A DNA stretch of 64,000 nucleotides from the NCBI GenBank assembly GCA_036927565.1, contig JAYESD010000001.1, positions 276,097,560 through 276,161,559 on the forward strand, in the 5' to 3' direction. This stretch comes from Tuctoria greenei (taxonomy: Eukaryota; Streptophyta; Magnoliopsida; Poales; Poaceae). The notes beneath the pieces are model-generated. The model searched no databases and had not been told where the DNA came from. It saw only the letters and a list, made by a program, of their open reading frames with translations. Position 1 is the first letter of the stretch. Each line of letters opens with the position of its first letter. This document shows positions 54,790 to 64,000 of this stretch, piece by piece. The translations under genes and the position numbers were made by a program.

Positions 54790-54965
54790 ATGACACCGGA
54801 GCTACTGAGCTCCGACATCCTCCAAGGGCGCCTACCGTCGACGTGTTATAGGTTGATGGTAGGTACCGTCAGAGCTATCAAGCTCTGATAAATCCCAGGG
54901 GTGCAACTGTCGTCGTGTTATATGTTGATGGTGGGTACCGTCGGAGCTATCAAGCTCCGACAGCC
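54790..54965 (+). repeat. CCGGAGCT hairpin array of element E
   Basis: Three units of about 70 bp with inverted repeats such as TCGGAGCTATCAAGCTCCGA (about 54940), separated by TCGACGTGTTATAGGTTGAT-type spacers. Homologue of 26581-26900. Confidence 0.75.
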
Positions 54966-55230
54966 CGAGGGGGCCAGCCGTCGACGTATCGGAGATAAAG
55001 ACTTTAGACCTAAAATCAACAAGTTTTAAGCGCTAAAGTCATCAACATACTATCAAATCCTTCTGGTACATGTACACACTCGAATTGTGCACATATACCA
55101 GGGGGCCAACAAGATAGGGCACAGTATATTGAAGACAAAGTGAAATTCATGGCAAAAAGAGTGGATTTTATTAATTCAAACTACTGGATTACAAAATTGG
55201 GATTACAGCAAAGGGCAAAAGGAAAAGGTC
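54966..55230 (+). other. Element E spacer before antisense exon 2 stop
   Basis: Non-coding spacer homologous to 26901-27164, containing the conserved CTTCTGGTACATGTACACA near 55061. Nothing else seen. Confidence 0.5.
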
Positions 55231-57260
55231 CTAGCTACTGGAGGATCTAAGTCCTATGGAAAAACGAAGCAACCTTCTCAGCAGCCTCTTGGACACCAGC
55301 TCTGGCGACATCCTCCTCTTCAGCAATGAGTCCTTCAAAGACTGGATCGAGAGAGAACTGGGAGTCCCGACTTTGTAACACGCTAAGATATACTCGGCAA
55401 CGTCTTTAGCCAGAGATTTACCCTCTGTCTCTAGCTGATCAGCGATGACATTACCCATTGTGTCGAGTTTACTGCCGGTAGAGCCAAGTGCCACCAACGT
55501 CTGGTCCAACTCCTGCGCTGGGTCCTTTGGACGTACTGGACTGAAACCAAGAGGCACAAGGGCCCTGTATGCACGTCCTAGAAAATCCCATACCATCAGG
55601 GATTCAGTTGCCTTTGAGCTCCGCAGCTCCTCCAGTGACCTCCGGGCGGTCGCTAGCTCCGAATTCTCACGAGCGAGGCGTTCCACCACTTTGGCATGTT
55701 GCTGCATATTCTCAGCAACCTGCTTTTCATAGTTGGTTAGCTCCGTCTCACGGAGGTGGATGTGGTTCCGCCGTTCGACCAGGTCCTTCTCCCTGCCCCT
55801 CACTTTCCCGTCTCTGGCGGCAATATCAGCCTCTCTTTTCGAAAGCTCTTGCCCCAGCCTCCAATACTTCTCTTTTTATTCTTCACTCCACAGATCCAAC
55901 TTTTTAGTGTGATCTGCCAAATTTTGTTCACCCAGAGTCAATTTCTGGGTGACCTCCTCCTCTCTTTTCAAAATATCCTCCTGTTGCTCCAGGAGTTTTT
56001 CTTCTCTCGTATCAAGGTCTGCCGATGCGCTTCTGGAGAATCTCATTCAGTGCAGTGAGGTTTTTGTGACGCTCATCAACAGCATCACTCCTCTCCATAG
56101 CATGCTCGAGAATATCCTGAGAATTAGCGTCAAGGGCCCTGATGGTGGCTTCCTTCTCCTCCAGCAGCTTGCCCCAATACTCCATCCGGGGTGTTTCCCT
56201 CTTGACCCACTCCTTCTGATCAGCAAGCCTCGTCTGAGCAAGCCTAATCTCAAAATAGAGCCTGTTGAGCCAACGCCTCAAGGTTTGGCGCTCCTCTTCA
56301 AGGATCTTGCTCTCATGATCGAAGGCGAGTTGAACTTGTCAGAGGCTTGAGCAGGCATTGTCTATGGACAACACCAAGGGGATAGGCTCCGGGCCTGCTG
56401 GGATCAACTTCGCTGGCTCCAGGGGATCGTCCATAACAAAAATAGGGTCTCACTCTACATGTGTGGTTCCCTAAACTTCTGCAGCACTAGGGCCGCCCAC
56501 CGGGAGCTCCTCGGCTGCTGTTGAGGAAGATCCCACTGGGTGAACTTCCACCTCCGGAGCAGAAGTCGAAGGTACTGCTTCCGAGTCTTCAGTTCTCGGC
56601 TTTGTGGGTGGAAAGCCTGGTGCCACTTCATCATGGTGCTCCGGCTCTGGCCCGAACACCTCCAGAGTAGTTACCTCCGGGGCGACAGTTGGAGGTTCAC
56701 CCGGTGTCTCTACTACCGCCGGCTCAGGCGCTGGTACGTCAGCCACTTGCGGTTTAGCAACCGGAGCTTCAAGCATTTACGTCTCAGCTGCTGGACCTTC
56801 AACAACCATTGGCTCTGAGATCGGAGCTTCGACCATCCCCGACTCTGTGGTCGGGGCTTCAATCGCTTCCAGTTCAATGACCGGAGCTTCAACGACCTCC
56901 GACTCAAGTGCCGGATCTTCTGGCACCACCGGACCCGCAACAACTTCTGGTGTAGGAATCGGAGCATCGGTAACCTCCGGCTTAGACGCTGGAGCTTCCG
57001 ACATCTCCACCTCCCGTACTGGAGCCTCAGCCTCCGGTGCTGTTGTTGGCGGTGCATCTTCAACTTCGCCCCCGTGGTCTGACGCTACCACGGGAGCTTC
57101 TGGCGATGACTCTGAATCCAGATCCACTACAGCTGGCGCCAGAACTGCCGTGACCTCAGCCACCATTGGAGGAGACGCGAGGGTGGAAGCTAGAGTTTTC
57201 GTCCGCACTGTTTCAGCCGGTGCGATGGAGGCCGGGGCTTTAGACCCCGTCTTTGACGCC
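55231..57260 (-). pseudogene. Element E antisense gene exon 2 (Pro/Glu-rich coiled coil)
   Basis: Minus strand from the acceptor at 57260. The first residues after the junction align without gaps to C (KAPASIAPAETV versus EAPPSATTTGAV; then DSESSPEAPVVASDHG versus DLDSSPETPVVAPDRG). The repeat half has stops at about 56776 and 56470. The coiled coil (AQTRLADQKEWVKRETPRME; ERLARENSELATARRSLEEL) changes frame near 56012. It ends at about 55231. A pseudogene, but with the same exon border as C. Confidence 0.8.
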
Positions 57261-57337
57261 CTGCGGTCAAAAAATTGGAAGATTCAAAACATGATAAAAA
57301 CAAGAGTGGCAAATCAAGGTGAAAAAGCAAAGCTTAC
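57261..57337 (-). other. Putative intron of antisense gene (element E), 77 bp
   Basis: Minus strand: donor CCAAG/GTAAGC (57338/57337), acceptor TTTTGACCGCAG/GGCG (57261/57260), pyrimidine-rich 3' end. The phase is the same as in C: two bases of the last codon from exon 1, one from exon 2. Confidence 0.65.
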
Positions 57338-57410
57338 CTTGGAAAGCTACCGCTCCAATCTGCGCAGAACCTCTTCGCCAGAGGCTCTGAGCTGGAGCTT
57401 GTTGTGGTCA
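57338..57410 (-). pseudogene. Element E antisense gene exon 1, C-terminal end
   Basis: Only the last 24 codons (ending EPLAKRFCADWSGSFPR) remain in the window, in homology with B (4566 onward). Element F interrupts the rest at 57411. Confidence 0.75.
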
Positions 57411-58791
57411 TGTAAGTGCATCTAGGATATCCCTTGTGGGTTTTGGATATATGATGACGAACATATGACATCCTAATGAAACTATTGAGATGATTGCAGG
57501 ACAAACAAAGTGAAATAGCTCGGTGCACACAAAAAGGTGAAAAATGGAGTGGTGTCCAAAGAGGAATACTTTGATGGAATTTAGAAGAAAAAATTAATTT
57601 TAAATGTATAGGGTGTGTATGAAAGACACACTCCAAGAGCTCACGACCTTGCGCAGGGGTAAGGGTTTTAAAATTAACCTAACATCGCACAGTGCACCAG
57701 ACTAGTTTGATCATGGACCGGACTAATCCGCCAAACTTTTTGGAGTCCATCTTCACATAGAGCCGGACAAGTCTGTTTTCGAACCGGACTAGTCCACCAG
57801 ACTTTCTGGAGTCCATCTTCACATAGGGCCGAACATGTCCGTTTTTCAACCGGACTAGCCCGCCAGACTTTCTGGAGTCTATCCTCACATAGGGCCGGAC
57901 AAGTCCGTTTCCAACCGGACTTGTGTGCCAAACTTTCTGGACATCGAGTTGCACTGTGACTGGACAAGTACGTACTTGCACTGGGCTAGTCCGGTATTAG
58001 GGTTTTACAACGGTAACTTTTTGGAAACCCTATAAAAAGAGGATCCATGGCCTTCCTCAGTTTACACACGTCGAATACTACTGAAAATACAAACCCTAGA
58101 GCTGCCACCTTGTCCCAAGAGCCCAAAACACATCTCCCCACACATCTAAAGTGCAAAAAGAGAAAAATCAATTGAACACTTGGATTTGGGATTGGGAGAT
58201 CGTCGTTCCTTCGTTGCGAGCTCTTGGGGTTTGATCTTTCTACACTCATATTCCGCATTGTAACATTTTCAAGTGTATTTGATCGCTTCTTTCATTGTAA
58301 TTCTCGTGGGAGCCCTCAACGTGTGAGGTTGCCCCACAAACTCGGTGATTTCCCGTGCTAGTGGAATCAAGTCGGCCTGTGTGGTGACTTGAAGAGGGAA
58401 AGGGTTGGAGACTCGGCCCTGTGTGAGCTTCCTCAACGAGGACGTAGATCTCGTGGTGAGATCGAACCTCGGTAAAAATTCGTGTCTCTTGTGCCTTATT
58501 TCTTTTACATTTTGTTCATTAGATCACTTGATTGCTAAACATCAATTTAAGTTTCTTATAAGTTTTCGCGTGCATTCTTACAACAATCTTAAATCAAAGT
58601 ATCTGTTGTTCTCATTTCCGTTGCTAAAAGAATCTAGTTTCCCAAATAACATTTAATCAATTCACATATTTCAGCACACCGGACTAGTCCGCCAACACAA
58701 CCGGACTAGTACGGTCAAACAAGCTTTTGACGAATCTATTAAGTGTGCAGGAAATATTCAAGGCCTATTCACCCCCTCTAGGCCACATTCA
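57411..58791 (+). mobile_element. 5' LTR of element F
   Basis: 1381 bp, TGTAAGTGCA to GGCCACATTCA. TATA box TATAAAAAG at 58031-58039. Decayed copies of the CCGGACTAGTCCGG palindrome lie at 57710-57995 and two at 58679-58712. A repeated 62-bp unit (TTTCTGGAGTCxATCxTCACATAGGxCCGxAC type) occurs about four times at 57735-57950. Confidence 0.88.
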
Positions 58792-58793
58792 AT

Positions 58794-58805
58794 TGGTATC
58801 AGAGC
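58794..58805 (+). other. Primer binding site of element F (initiator tRNA-Met)
   Basis: TGGTATCAGAGC two bases after the LTR, as in element D. Confidence 0.9.
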
Positions 58806-58845
58806 GAGGTTCTCCGTCAACAAGACTCACATCTCGAAGAGATAA

Positions 58846-59291
58846 ATGGCCTTTGAGAAGAACAACGATATCCCGAAGATGAACATCAATGAGGAGGAAC
58901 AAGAAGCTAAAGCCTTCGATGTGCTGAAAGAAAGCCCACATGATGATTAAGAAGTGCGACAGCTAAAGGCACTCCTGAGAAAGAAACTTCTGGCACAAAA
59001 AGGAAAAGAAGAAGAGAAGACGACTGGGAGTGGTCATCACGACTACTCCCGATATCCTTACAACTACAACCGTGTCAATTCAAACAATCACTATCTCTCT
59101 ATTCCTATAGGAAAGCCTCCACAGTTTGACGGAAGTGACTACACCATGTGGAAGTACAACATGAAAATGCATCTAATATCTCTGAATCCTAGTCTGTGGC
59201 ACATTGTTTGCACAGGCATAGATATCCCGGACACGGATGAGGAACTCACTCCAGAACAAGAACAAGAGATTCTGTAGGATCTAAGAGCACG
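58846..59291 (+). pseudogene. Element F gag, N-terminal part
   Basis: ATG 58846 (MAFEKNNDIPKMNINEEEQE), in one frame with a TAA at 58948. Then RQLKALLRKKLLAQKGK and NHYLSIPIGKPPQFDGSDYT, MWKYNMKMHLISLNPSLWH, as in D gag. TAG at 59275. Element G interrupts at 59292. Confidence 0.88.
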
Positions 59292-61127
59292 TGAAAAGCT
59301 ACCAGAGGGGGGGGTGAATGGTATATTTAAAAATCTTACGCAGCGGAAACAATTAAACCCCAACCCCTTCGGCAGAAAAACAATCTCTTAAAGAAATCGT
59401 GTGTGAGAATAATCTAAACGTGTTTCACCATGACAAAAGTGATAGATATCAGAGAGAATCAAGTCACGAAGACAACACAAAAAGAATCACTCAAATCCGT
59501 CAAGAAAAACTCAAGTTATGATCGAACGATCAAACAAAGTCAATCTGCCCTACCCGAGAAAAAACAGTTCTGGAATGCTGCAAAGAAACTCGTGTAGATC
59601 AGAAACCACAAATCCAATGACCGTGAAATTTTGACATATGATAGATAATCAAGTTGTGAATACAAAACAAAAAGAATCACGTCAATTGGATCTGTAAAAC
59701 TCGAGTTATGATAAAACCACCGACGAAAGGTAGTGCTGTCCAGAAACTCGACGAGTAAAACTTGTCTGGAACAAGTCGGACGAACAAGGTACAAAAGTTC
59801 CTTCAAACTACGAATTTTATTCAATAGAACACAAGAGGAACAACATCCCCAAAGTCGTGCACCACGATCTTTGGGCTCCCTTGCTTATATAACCAGCCCT
59901 TAGGCCAACCCAATATCAACTAGGACTCCAATCCTACTCAGATCACGAATTGTAACTTTCCATAACTGCTCAAGATTCTTCTATACGCAGATAGAAGCAA
60001 TCTTAAGACTTCCAAACACCTTAGAAACGTATCCCACATTCCTAAACAACTCAAATTCGTGACCCACACGAAACCCTATCATAACCAACTCAAAACGTTC
60101 CATATTTGAGTCAAACCCGACTCAGCCGCAACCTGAGTCCATAACCTAGTCGGTTGGACCTTTCCGACCAACTCTTTACGTCCACATCTCTTCATCACGT
60201 CTCGGAACCATGTAGCCACGTCCATGCACTCCTTGCACACGTGCAAACATCTTCCAATGACGTCCACGATACCTTCATATGCATTGTTCTTGATTCAATC
60301 ATGCTGCGCAACCTCCTGATCAGGTCAACCACAATTCCTCCTGAATTTGGTTGTTGGAACCTCATCTCCTCCCTGAGACTAGTCCAATGGATCCCGTCAC
60401 CAGCCATGTCTTGAACTCAAGCAACACCTGCACATGAATAAACAACCAATCCATACGAGCCCAAGTCCTCGACTTGACTCAAGTTAGTTCTGAACACAAC
60501 ACCCTACGTGAGAACCTCACATAAGCATGTTGCAAAACCACAGCAACACGATATCATCCATATCAACCAAAACGCACCAAAAACTTAGAAAATGAATACT
60601 AAGCAATCTTTCCAACAATGTAAAGCAAGTACGAAATATTGCAAATGAAAAGCAGAAGCACTAAGGTCAAGTTTCGGACCTTGCCAGAGTAACCCGGACC
60701 TTGAGCCGGAGCTAACAAAAGCTAGTAGAACCTAGCGCTGGAGCTTACCAAAAACTAGTCAAAACTAGTAGACCTAAAACCGGAGCTAGACAAAGTACAT
60801 CGAAGCTTAGCAAAAGCATGCCGGAGCTATCAAATATATGCCGGAGCTATCAAAGACATGCCAGAGCTAATAAAGACATGCCGGAGTTAAAGATAAAGCT
60901 CACCGGAGCTAACCAAAGCTAGTCGGACCTTACCAAGAAGCCGGACCTAACATCTAACGTAGCCGGAGCTACCCAAAACAAGTCGGACCTATGGTCGGAA
61001 CTTGTTATAGCTCGGATCTAGAGTCGTACCTTGATAAAAAGGTGTTTTGGTGATATTAAAAACTTTTATCATCAAAGCCAAGTGTATTCACTACAAGCCA
61101 ATGTATTCAGCACACATAGGTCTTACA
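59292..61127 (-). mobile_element. 3' LTR of element G
   Basis: 1836 bp; minus sense TGTAAGACCTATGTG to GGTAGCTTTTCA. TATA box TATATAAG (plus 59884-59891, minus sense). The U3 start holds the CCGGAGCT word array at 60684-61035. It ends in the CCCCCCTCTGG.AGC motif common to Sirevirus LTR ends. Confidence 0.88.
60684..61035 (-). repeat. CCGGAGCT word array in element G LTR
   Basis: About 15 irregular units of 15-25 bp around CCGGAGCTA or CGGACCTA, for example ATGCCGGAGCTATCAAA at about 60819 and 60838. It occupies the U3 position, where D and F carry the CCGGACTAGTCCGG palindrome. Confidence 0.75.
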
Positions 61128-62109
61128 ATCTCCCCCTTGATGAATGCATTGGCAACACCATTTAAAATCCGAACATTTGCTTATTCACATAAAAGTTTTG
61201 AAGGCAATTTCTCCCCCTTTATTATCTCTCCTTATGCACATATTCTCTTTCTCTTCATGCTTATCTCTCCCCCTTTGACAATGTATTCAGCAAGTCATGA
61301 GCATATAAACAAATTATCTCTCCCTCTTTAGTTGTTATGAGCATATTATAACATATACATATAAACAAAGCTCATCCAAGTCATACTATCAAGTACCTCA
61401 CATTATCACATCAATGACATACATAAAGTAGTGTAAGCCATGCTAGAGATCAAATGTAATTTTCAATTTAAGCAAGTCATGATCTCACAAACTTAACTAT
61501 TTCAAAACCTGAAAGCATGACACTAGTTGCTGCATTTTATTATTTTTCAAAGCATGAATTTAGATCATATGATATTTGCAAGAGATTATATGCGCATCTG
61601 CCTTATTCTAACCAACCAAGCCAAGCCTATGTCATTTGACAATCAGAAGCTTAAGGACATGGTTTTAGTCATACACAACTTCTTCCAAGTTCATATCTAA
61701 GTGCAATGTTAAGCCATAGCAAAAGAAGAAGTGCGATGCATACATATTCTCTTGATCTTTTCTCAATTTATAATTGTTCATAAAAACTCAACATTTGAGT
61801 TGATTACTTGATTAATTCTTAATGATTAAAAGCACTTGTGAACATGTAACAAGTTCAAAACAGCAAGAAGGTTCGACCATGACCATTTTTAGTGTAAGTA
61901 ATTATTCCAATTACTAACATGGAAAAAACTACAAAATGTATAACACGAGTAATGTAGTAAGAACTTTCGGCATGTAAAAGGAATCACAGAGTCATATATG
62001 TATGAAATACTATGCTCATATTATTTTAATTTCAGATTCACACATAGACTTCCCAAGTTTCAAAACTCTCCCTCAATTTAAGCCATGAGGATGCATAACC
62101 CCTATTTCA
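61128..62109 (-). other. Element G 3' non-coding region with repeated polypurine tracts
   Basis: Minus sense TCAAGGGGGAGAT lies directly before the LTR (61128-61140). Further purine blocks of the TCAAAGGGGGAGA type are at about 61209, 61266 and 61318. No gene in the remaining AT-rich DNA. Confidence 0.7.
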
Positions 62110-63575
62110 CTACTTGTAACAAAAACGAGTGAAATCCAAAGGTTTTGTAAAAATGTCAGCCAATTGTTGTTCGATATCTACATGGTGAAGCACAATGTTT
62201 CCTTTTTCAACATTATCTCGAAGAAAGTGATACCTAATGTCAATGTGCTTAGTTCTAGAATGTTGAACGGGGTTTTTAGCAATGCAAATGGCACTAGTGT
62301 TATCACAGAATAGTGGAACACTATCTAGATCAACCCCATAGTCCTTAAGTGTTTGAACAATCCAAAGAATTTGTGAGCAAGCACTAGCAGCAGCTACATA
62401 TTCAGATTCGGCTGTGGATTGTGCAACTGAATTTTGTTTTCTAGAGGACCAATCAACAAGAGAATTACCAAGAAAATGACAAGCACCAGAAGTACTTTTC
62501 CTATCAATCCTACAACCCCCAAAATCAGCATCCGAAAAAGCTTTCAAAGTAACGTTTGAGGAAGAAGGAAGAAAAATGCCAAATTCTTGAGTTCCATGTA
62601 AGTACCTGAGAATCCTTTTGACGGCTTGACGATGTGAAACACGTGGGGAGGCTTGAAACCGTGCACAAAGACATACGCTGAATTGTATGTCCGGTCTTGA
62701 TGCCGTGAGGTACAAAAGTGATCCGATCATGCTTCTATATTCTTTTTGATCAACGGATTCACACCATCTTCATCAAGTTCAAGTGTTGTTGCTGTTCCCA
62801 TTGGTGTCCGAAGAGGCTTGCTTCTGTCCATGTTGAAGCGCCTTAGGAGGTCTTTGGTATACTTCATTTGATGCACAAAGGTACCCTTCTTGGTTTGCTT
62901 GATTTGCAGCCCCAAAAAGTAAGTGAGTTCACCCATCATACTCATTTCAAATTCGGAACTCATCATTGCTGAAAACTTGGACAGAAGATCATGAGAAGCA
63001 CAACCAAAGATAATATCATCCACATACACTTGAACAAATAATGAGTCATTGCCATGCTTAAGCACAAAAAGAGTTTTATCAACCTTGCCCATGGTAAACC
63101 CTTTTTCAAGTAAGAATGTTTTTAACCTATCATACCATGCTCTAGGGGCTTGTTTGGGACCGTATAAGGCTTTGGACAGTTTGTAAACATGATTAGGAAA
63201 ATCTGGATTTCCAAAACCCGGTGGTTTTTTGACATAAACCTCCTCATCTATGTAGCCATTAAGAAAAGCACTTTTAACATCCATTTGATATAGCTTAAAA
63301 CCTTTAGATGCTGCAAAAGCTAACAAAATTCTTATAGCTTCTAATCTAGCAACAGGACTACAGGAGCAAAAGTTTCATCAAAATCTAGACCTTCAACTTG
63401 AGTGAAACCTTGAGCAACCAACCTAGCCTTATTCCTAACCACAACCCCATCCTCACTTTGTTTATTTTTAAATACCCATTTAGTTCCAATTAAAGTGTGA
63501 CCTTGAGGTGAAGTTACAAGTTTCCAAACATTATTTCTTTCAAAATTTTCTAACTCTTCTTGCATGACAATAATT
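62110..63575 (-). pseudogene. Element G reverse transcriptase and RNase H
   Basis: Minus strand. RT begins MQEELENFERNNVWKLV (63565), KARLVAQGFTQVEGLDFDET, then a frame change near 63340. YQMDVKSAFLNGYIDEEVYV, LYGPKQAPRAWYDRL and the catalytic VQVYVDDIIFGC follow (about 63030). A second frame change near 62728 lies at KKEYRSMIGSLLY. RNase H: DADFGGCRIDRKSTSGACHF, QSTAESEYVAAASACSQILW, HIDIRYHFLRDN, ADIFTKPLDFTRF, stop 62110. The catalytic motifs are intact apart from the two frameshifts. Confidence 0.92.
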
Positions 63576-64000
63576 CAAGATTCATTAGTGAGTGCGTGTG
63601 ATATATCTTTGGGTTCAAAAGAAGCAACAAAAGCATAATGAGCATGAGAGTTTGGATCGCAAAACCTGGACCGTGTGACTCGTTCGTGCAAGCTTCCAAT
63701 CATCTGTTGTGGGGGATGATCTTTGTAAAACCGTAGGGGAACAGGTGTCTCACAAGCTTCTTCTTCATTAGGTTCATCGTAGATTGATGAGCTTGTGACT
63801 TGTGGACGATCAGGACCAGCATAGGTGATAGTCGGAGCTTGTTCAATGTCCGGAGCTGGACACATGTCAACTTCGGAACTACCAGGCAGTACCACCGGCT
63901 CTTCTTCATCTTCGAAAATACCCCCCCCCCCTGAGGATACGGATCTGGTCCTGCAACACCAGAGCTAGTACCTGGGCTAGCTTCATCAAAAGACACTTCA
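63576..64000 (-). pseudogene. Element G integrase C-terminal/linker region, partial
   Basis: Minus strand, upstream of RT. A TGA at 63575 replaces the Trp of NESWIV. Frame 63895-63575 has YDEPNEEEACETPVPLRFYK and NSHAHYAFVASFEPKDISHA. A frame change lies at a long C run near 63924-63936, a slippage-prone site. The rest runs off the window. Confidence 0.8.

Larger units (their letters stand above)
35138..57410 (+). mobile_element. Tat element E (5' LTR to antisense gene), interrupted by D
   Basis: Same family as A and B by its LTR. Left part 35138-37270, right part 49331-57410, separated by Sirevirus D, whose AAGTC duplication lies in gag. At 57410 Sirevirus F interrupts the antisense exon; the 3' LTR is beyond the window. 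It has many stops and frameshifts, more than C, so it is older or less constrained. About 10.2 kb of E itself is visible. Confidence 0.9.
57411..59291 (+). mobile_element. Sirevirus-type copia element F, 5' part
   Basis: 5' LTR, primer site and start of gag in plus orientation, inserted in E and then cut by element G at 59291. Its LTR begins TGTAAGTGCATCTAGG, close to D in minus sense (TGAAAGTGCATCTAGG), and its gag is homologous to D. Confidence 0.88.
59292..64000 (-). mobile_element. Sirevirus-type copia element G, 3' part
   Basis: Minus-oriented element entering from the right edge. 3' LTR 59292-61127, polypurine tracts, then RNase H, RT and integrase C-terminus going right. The left target duplication would be GCACG (59287-59291). 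The 5' end is outside the window. Confidence 0.9.

Noticed and set aside
58794..58805. tRNA-like sequence TGGTATCAGAGC (and the one at 47676-47687)
   Set aside because: Only the short primer binding complement of initiator Met tRNA; no cloverleaf around it. No tRNA or rRNA gene was recognised in the window.
63924..63936. C-run as a programmed frameshift site in G
   Set aside because: A long homopolymer is prone to slippage or sequencing error and lies outside the gag-pol border; no stem or consensus slippery site seen.

Overview
This window looks like nuclear DNA of a grass (Poaceae, probably panicoid; inference). The reasons are nested Ty3/gypsy Tat-lineage and Ty1/copia Sirevirus-type elements, small Stowaway-like MITEs, and one GC-rich plant TCP transcription factor gene. 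By eye about 87% of the 64 kb is LTR-retrotransposon sequence. The only host gene I can support is the TCP gene at 16869-17697, on an island (7330-8646 and 14921-18996) split by an old copia insertion.

Layout. 1-7329: gypsy debris. It holds a pol fragment (1-1303) almost identical to 22980-24282, a piece of an unrelated LTR (1304-2259), the 3' part of Tat element A (2260-4472) and the 3' part of Tat element B (4473-7329). 7330-18996: the TCP island with copia element H (8647-14920, minus) and three MITEs. 19002-32038: complete Tat element C with 859-bp LTRs and a perfect TCTTC target duplication. 32044-35137: AT-rich DNA, a GC-rich repeat and a faint copia-like remnant. 35138-57410: Tat element E, split at 37270/49331 by a complete young Sirevirus D (37271-49330, minus, TSD AAGTC), then cut at 57410 by Sirevirus F (57411-59291, plus). 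F is cut by Sirevirus G (59292 to beyond the window end, minus). Insertion order: A into B; D into E; F into E; G into F.

The Tat elements carry gag, protease, RT, RNase H, a second RNase H and integrase on the plus strand. Downstream of integrase is a second gene on the opposite strand. Its two reading frames (a Transposase_28-like domain, then a Pro/Glu-rich coiled-coil protein) are separated by a 77-85 bp interval with canonical GT..AG borders. Removing it would fuse the frames in phase in C and E, and the borders are also kept in B. I read this as one spliced antisense gene, probably driven by a conserved block just inside the 3' LTR. This is the most interesting feature here.

A second theme is dense arrays of CCGGA..TCCGG palindromes. 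CCGGAGCT-type words with CACGTG boxes recur about every 55 bp in Tat LTRs, and the 14-bp CCGGACTAGTCCGG recurs in Sirevirus LTRs, again just upstream of the extra ORF of D.

The TCP gene is CIN-type. Its frame breaks after the TCP domain at a tandem CATG repeat. All coordinates, divergence counts and joins were made by eye.
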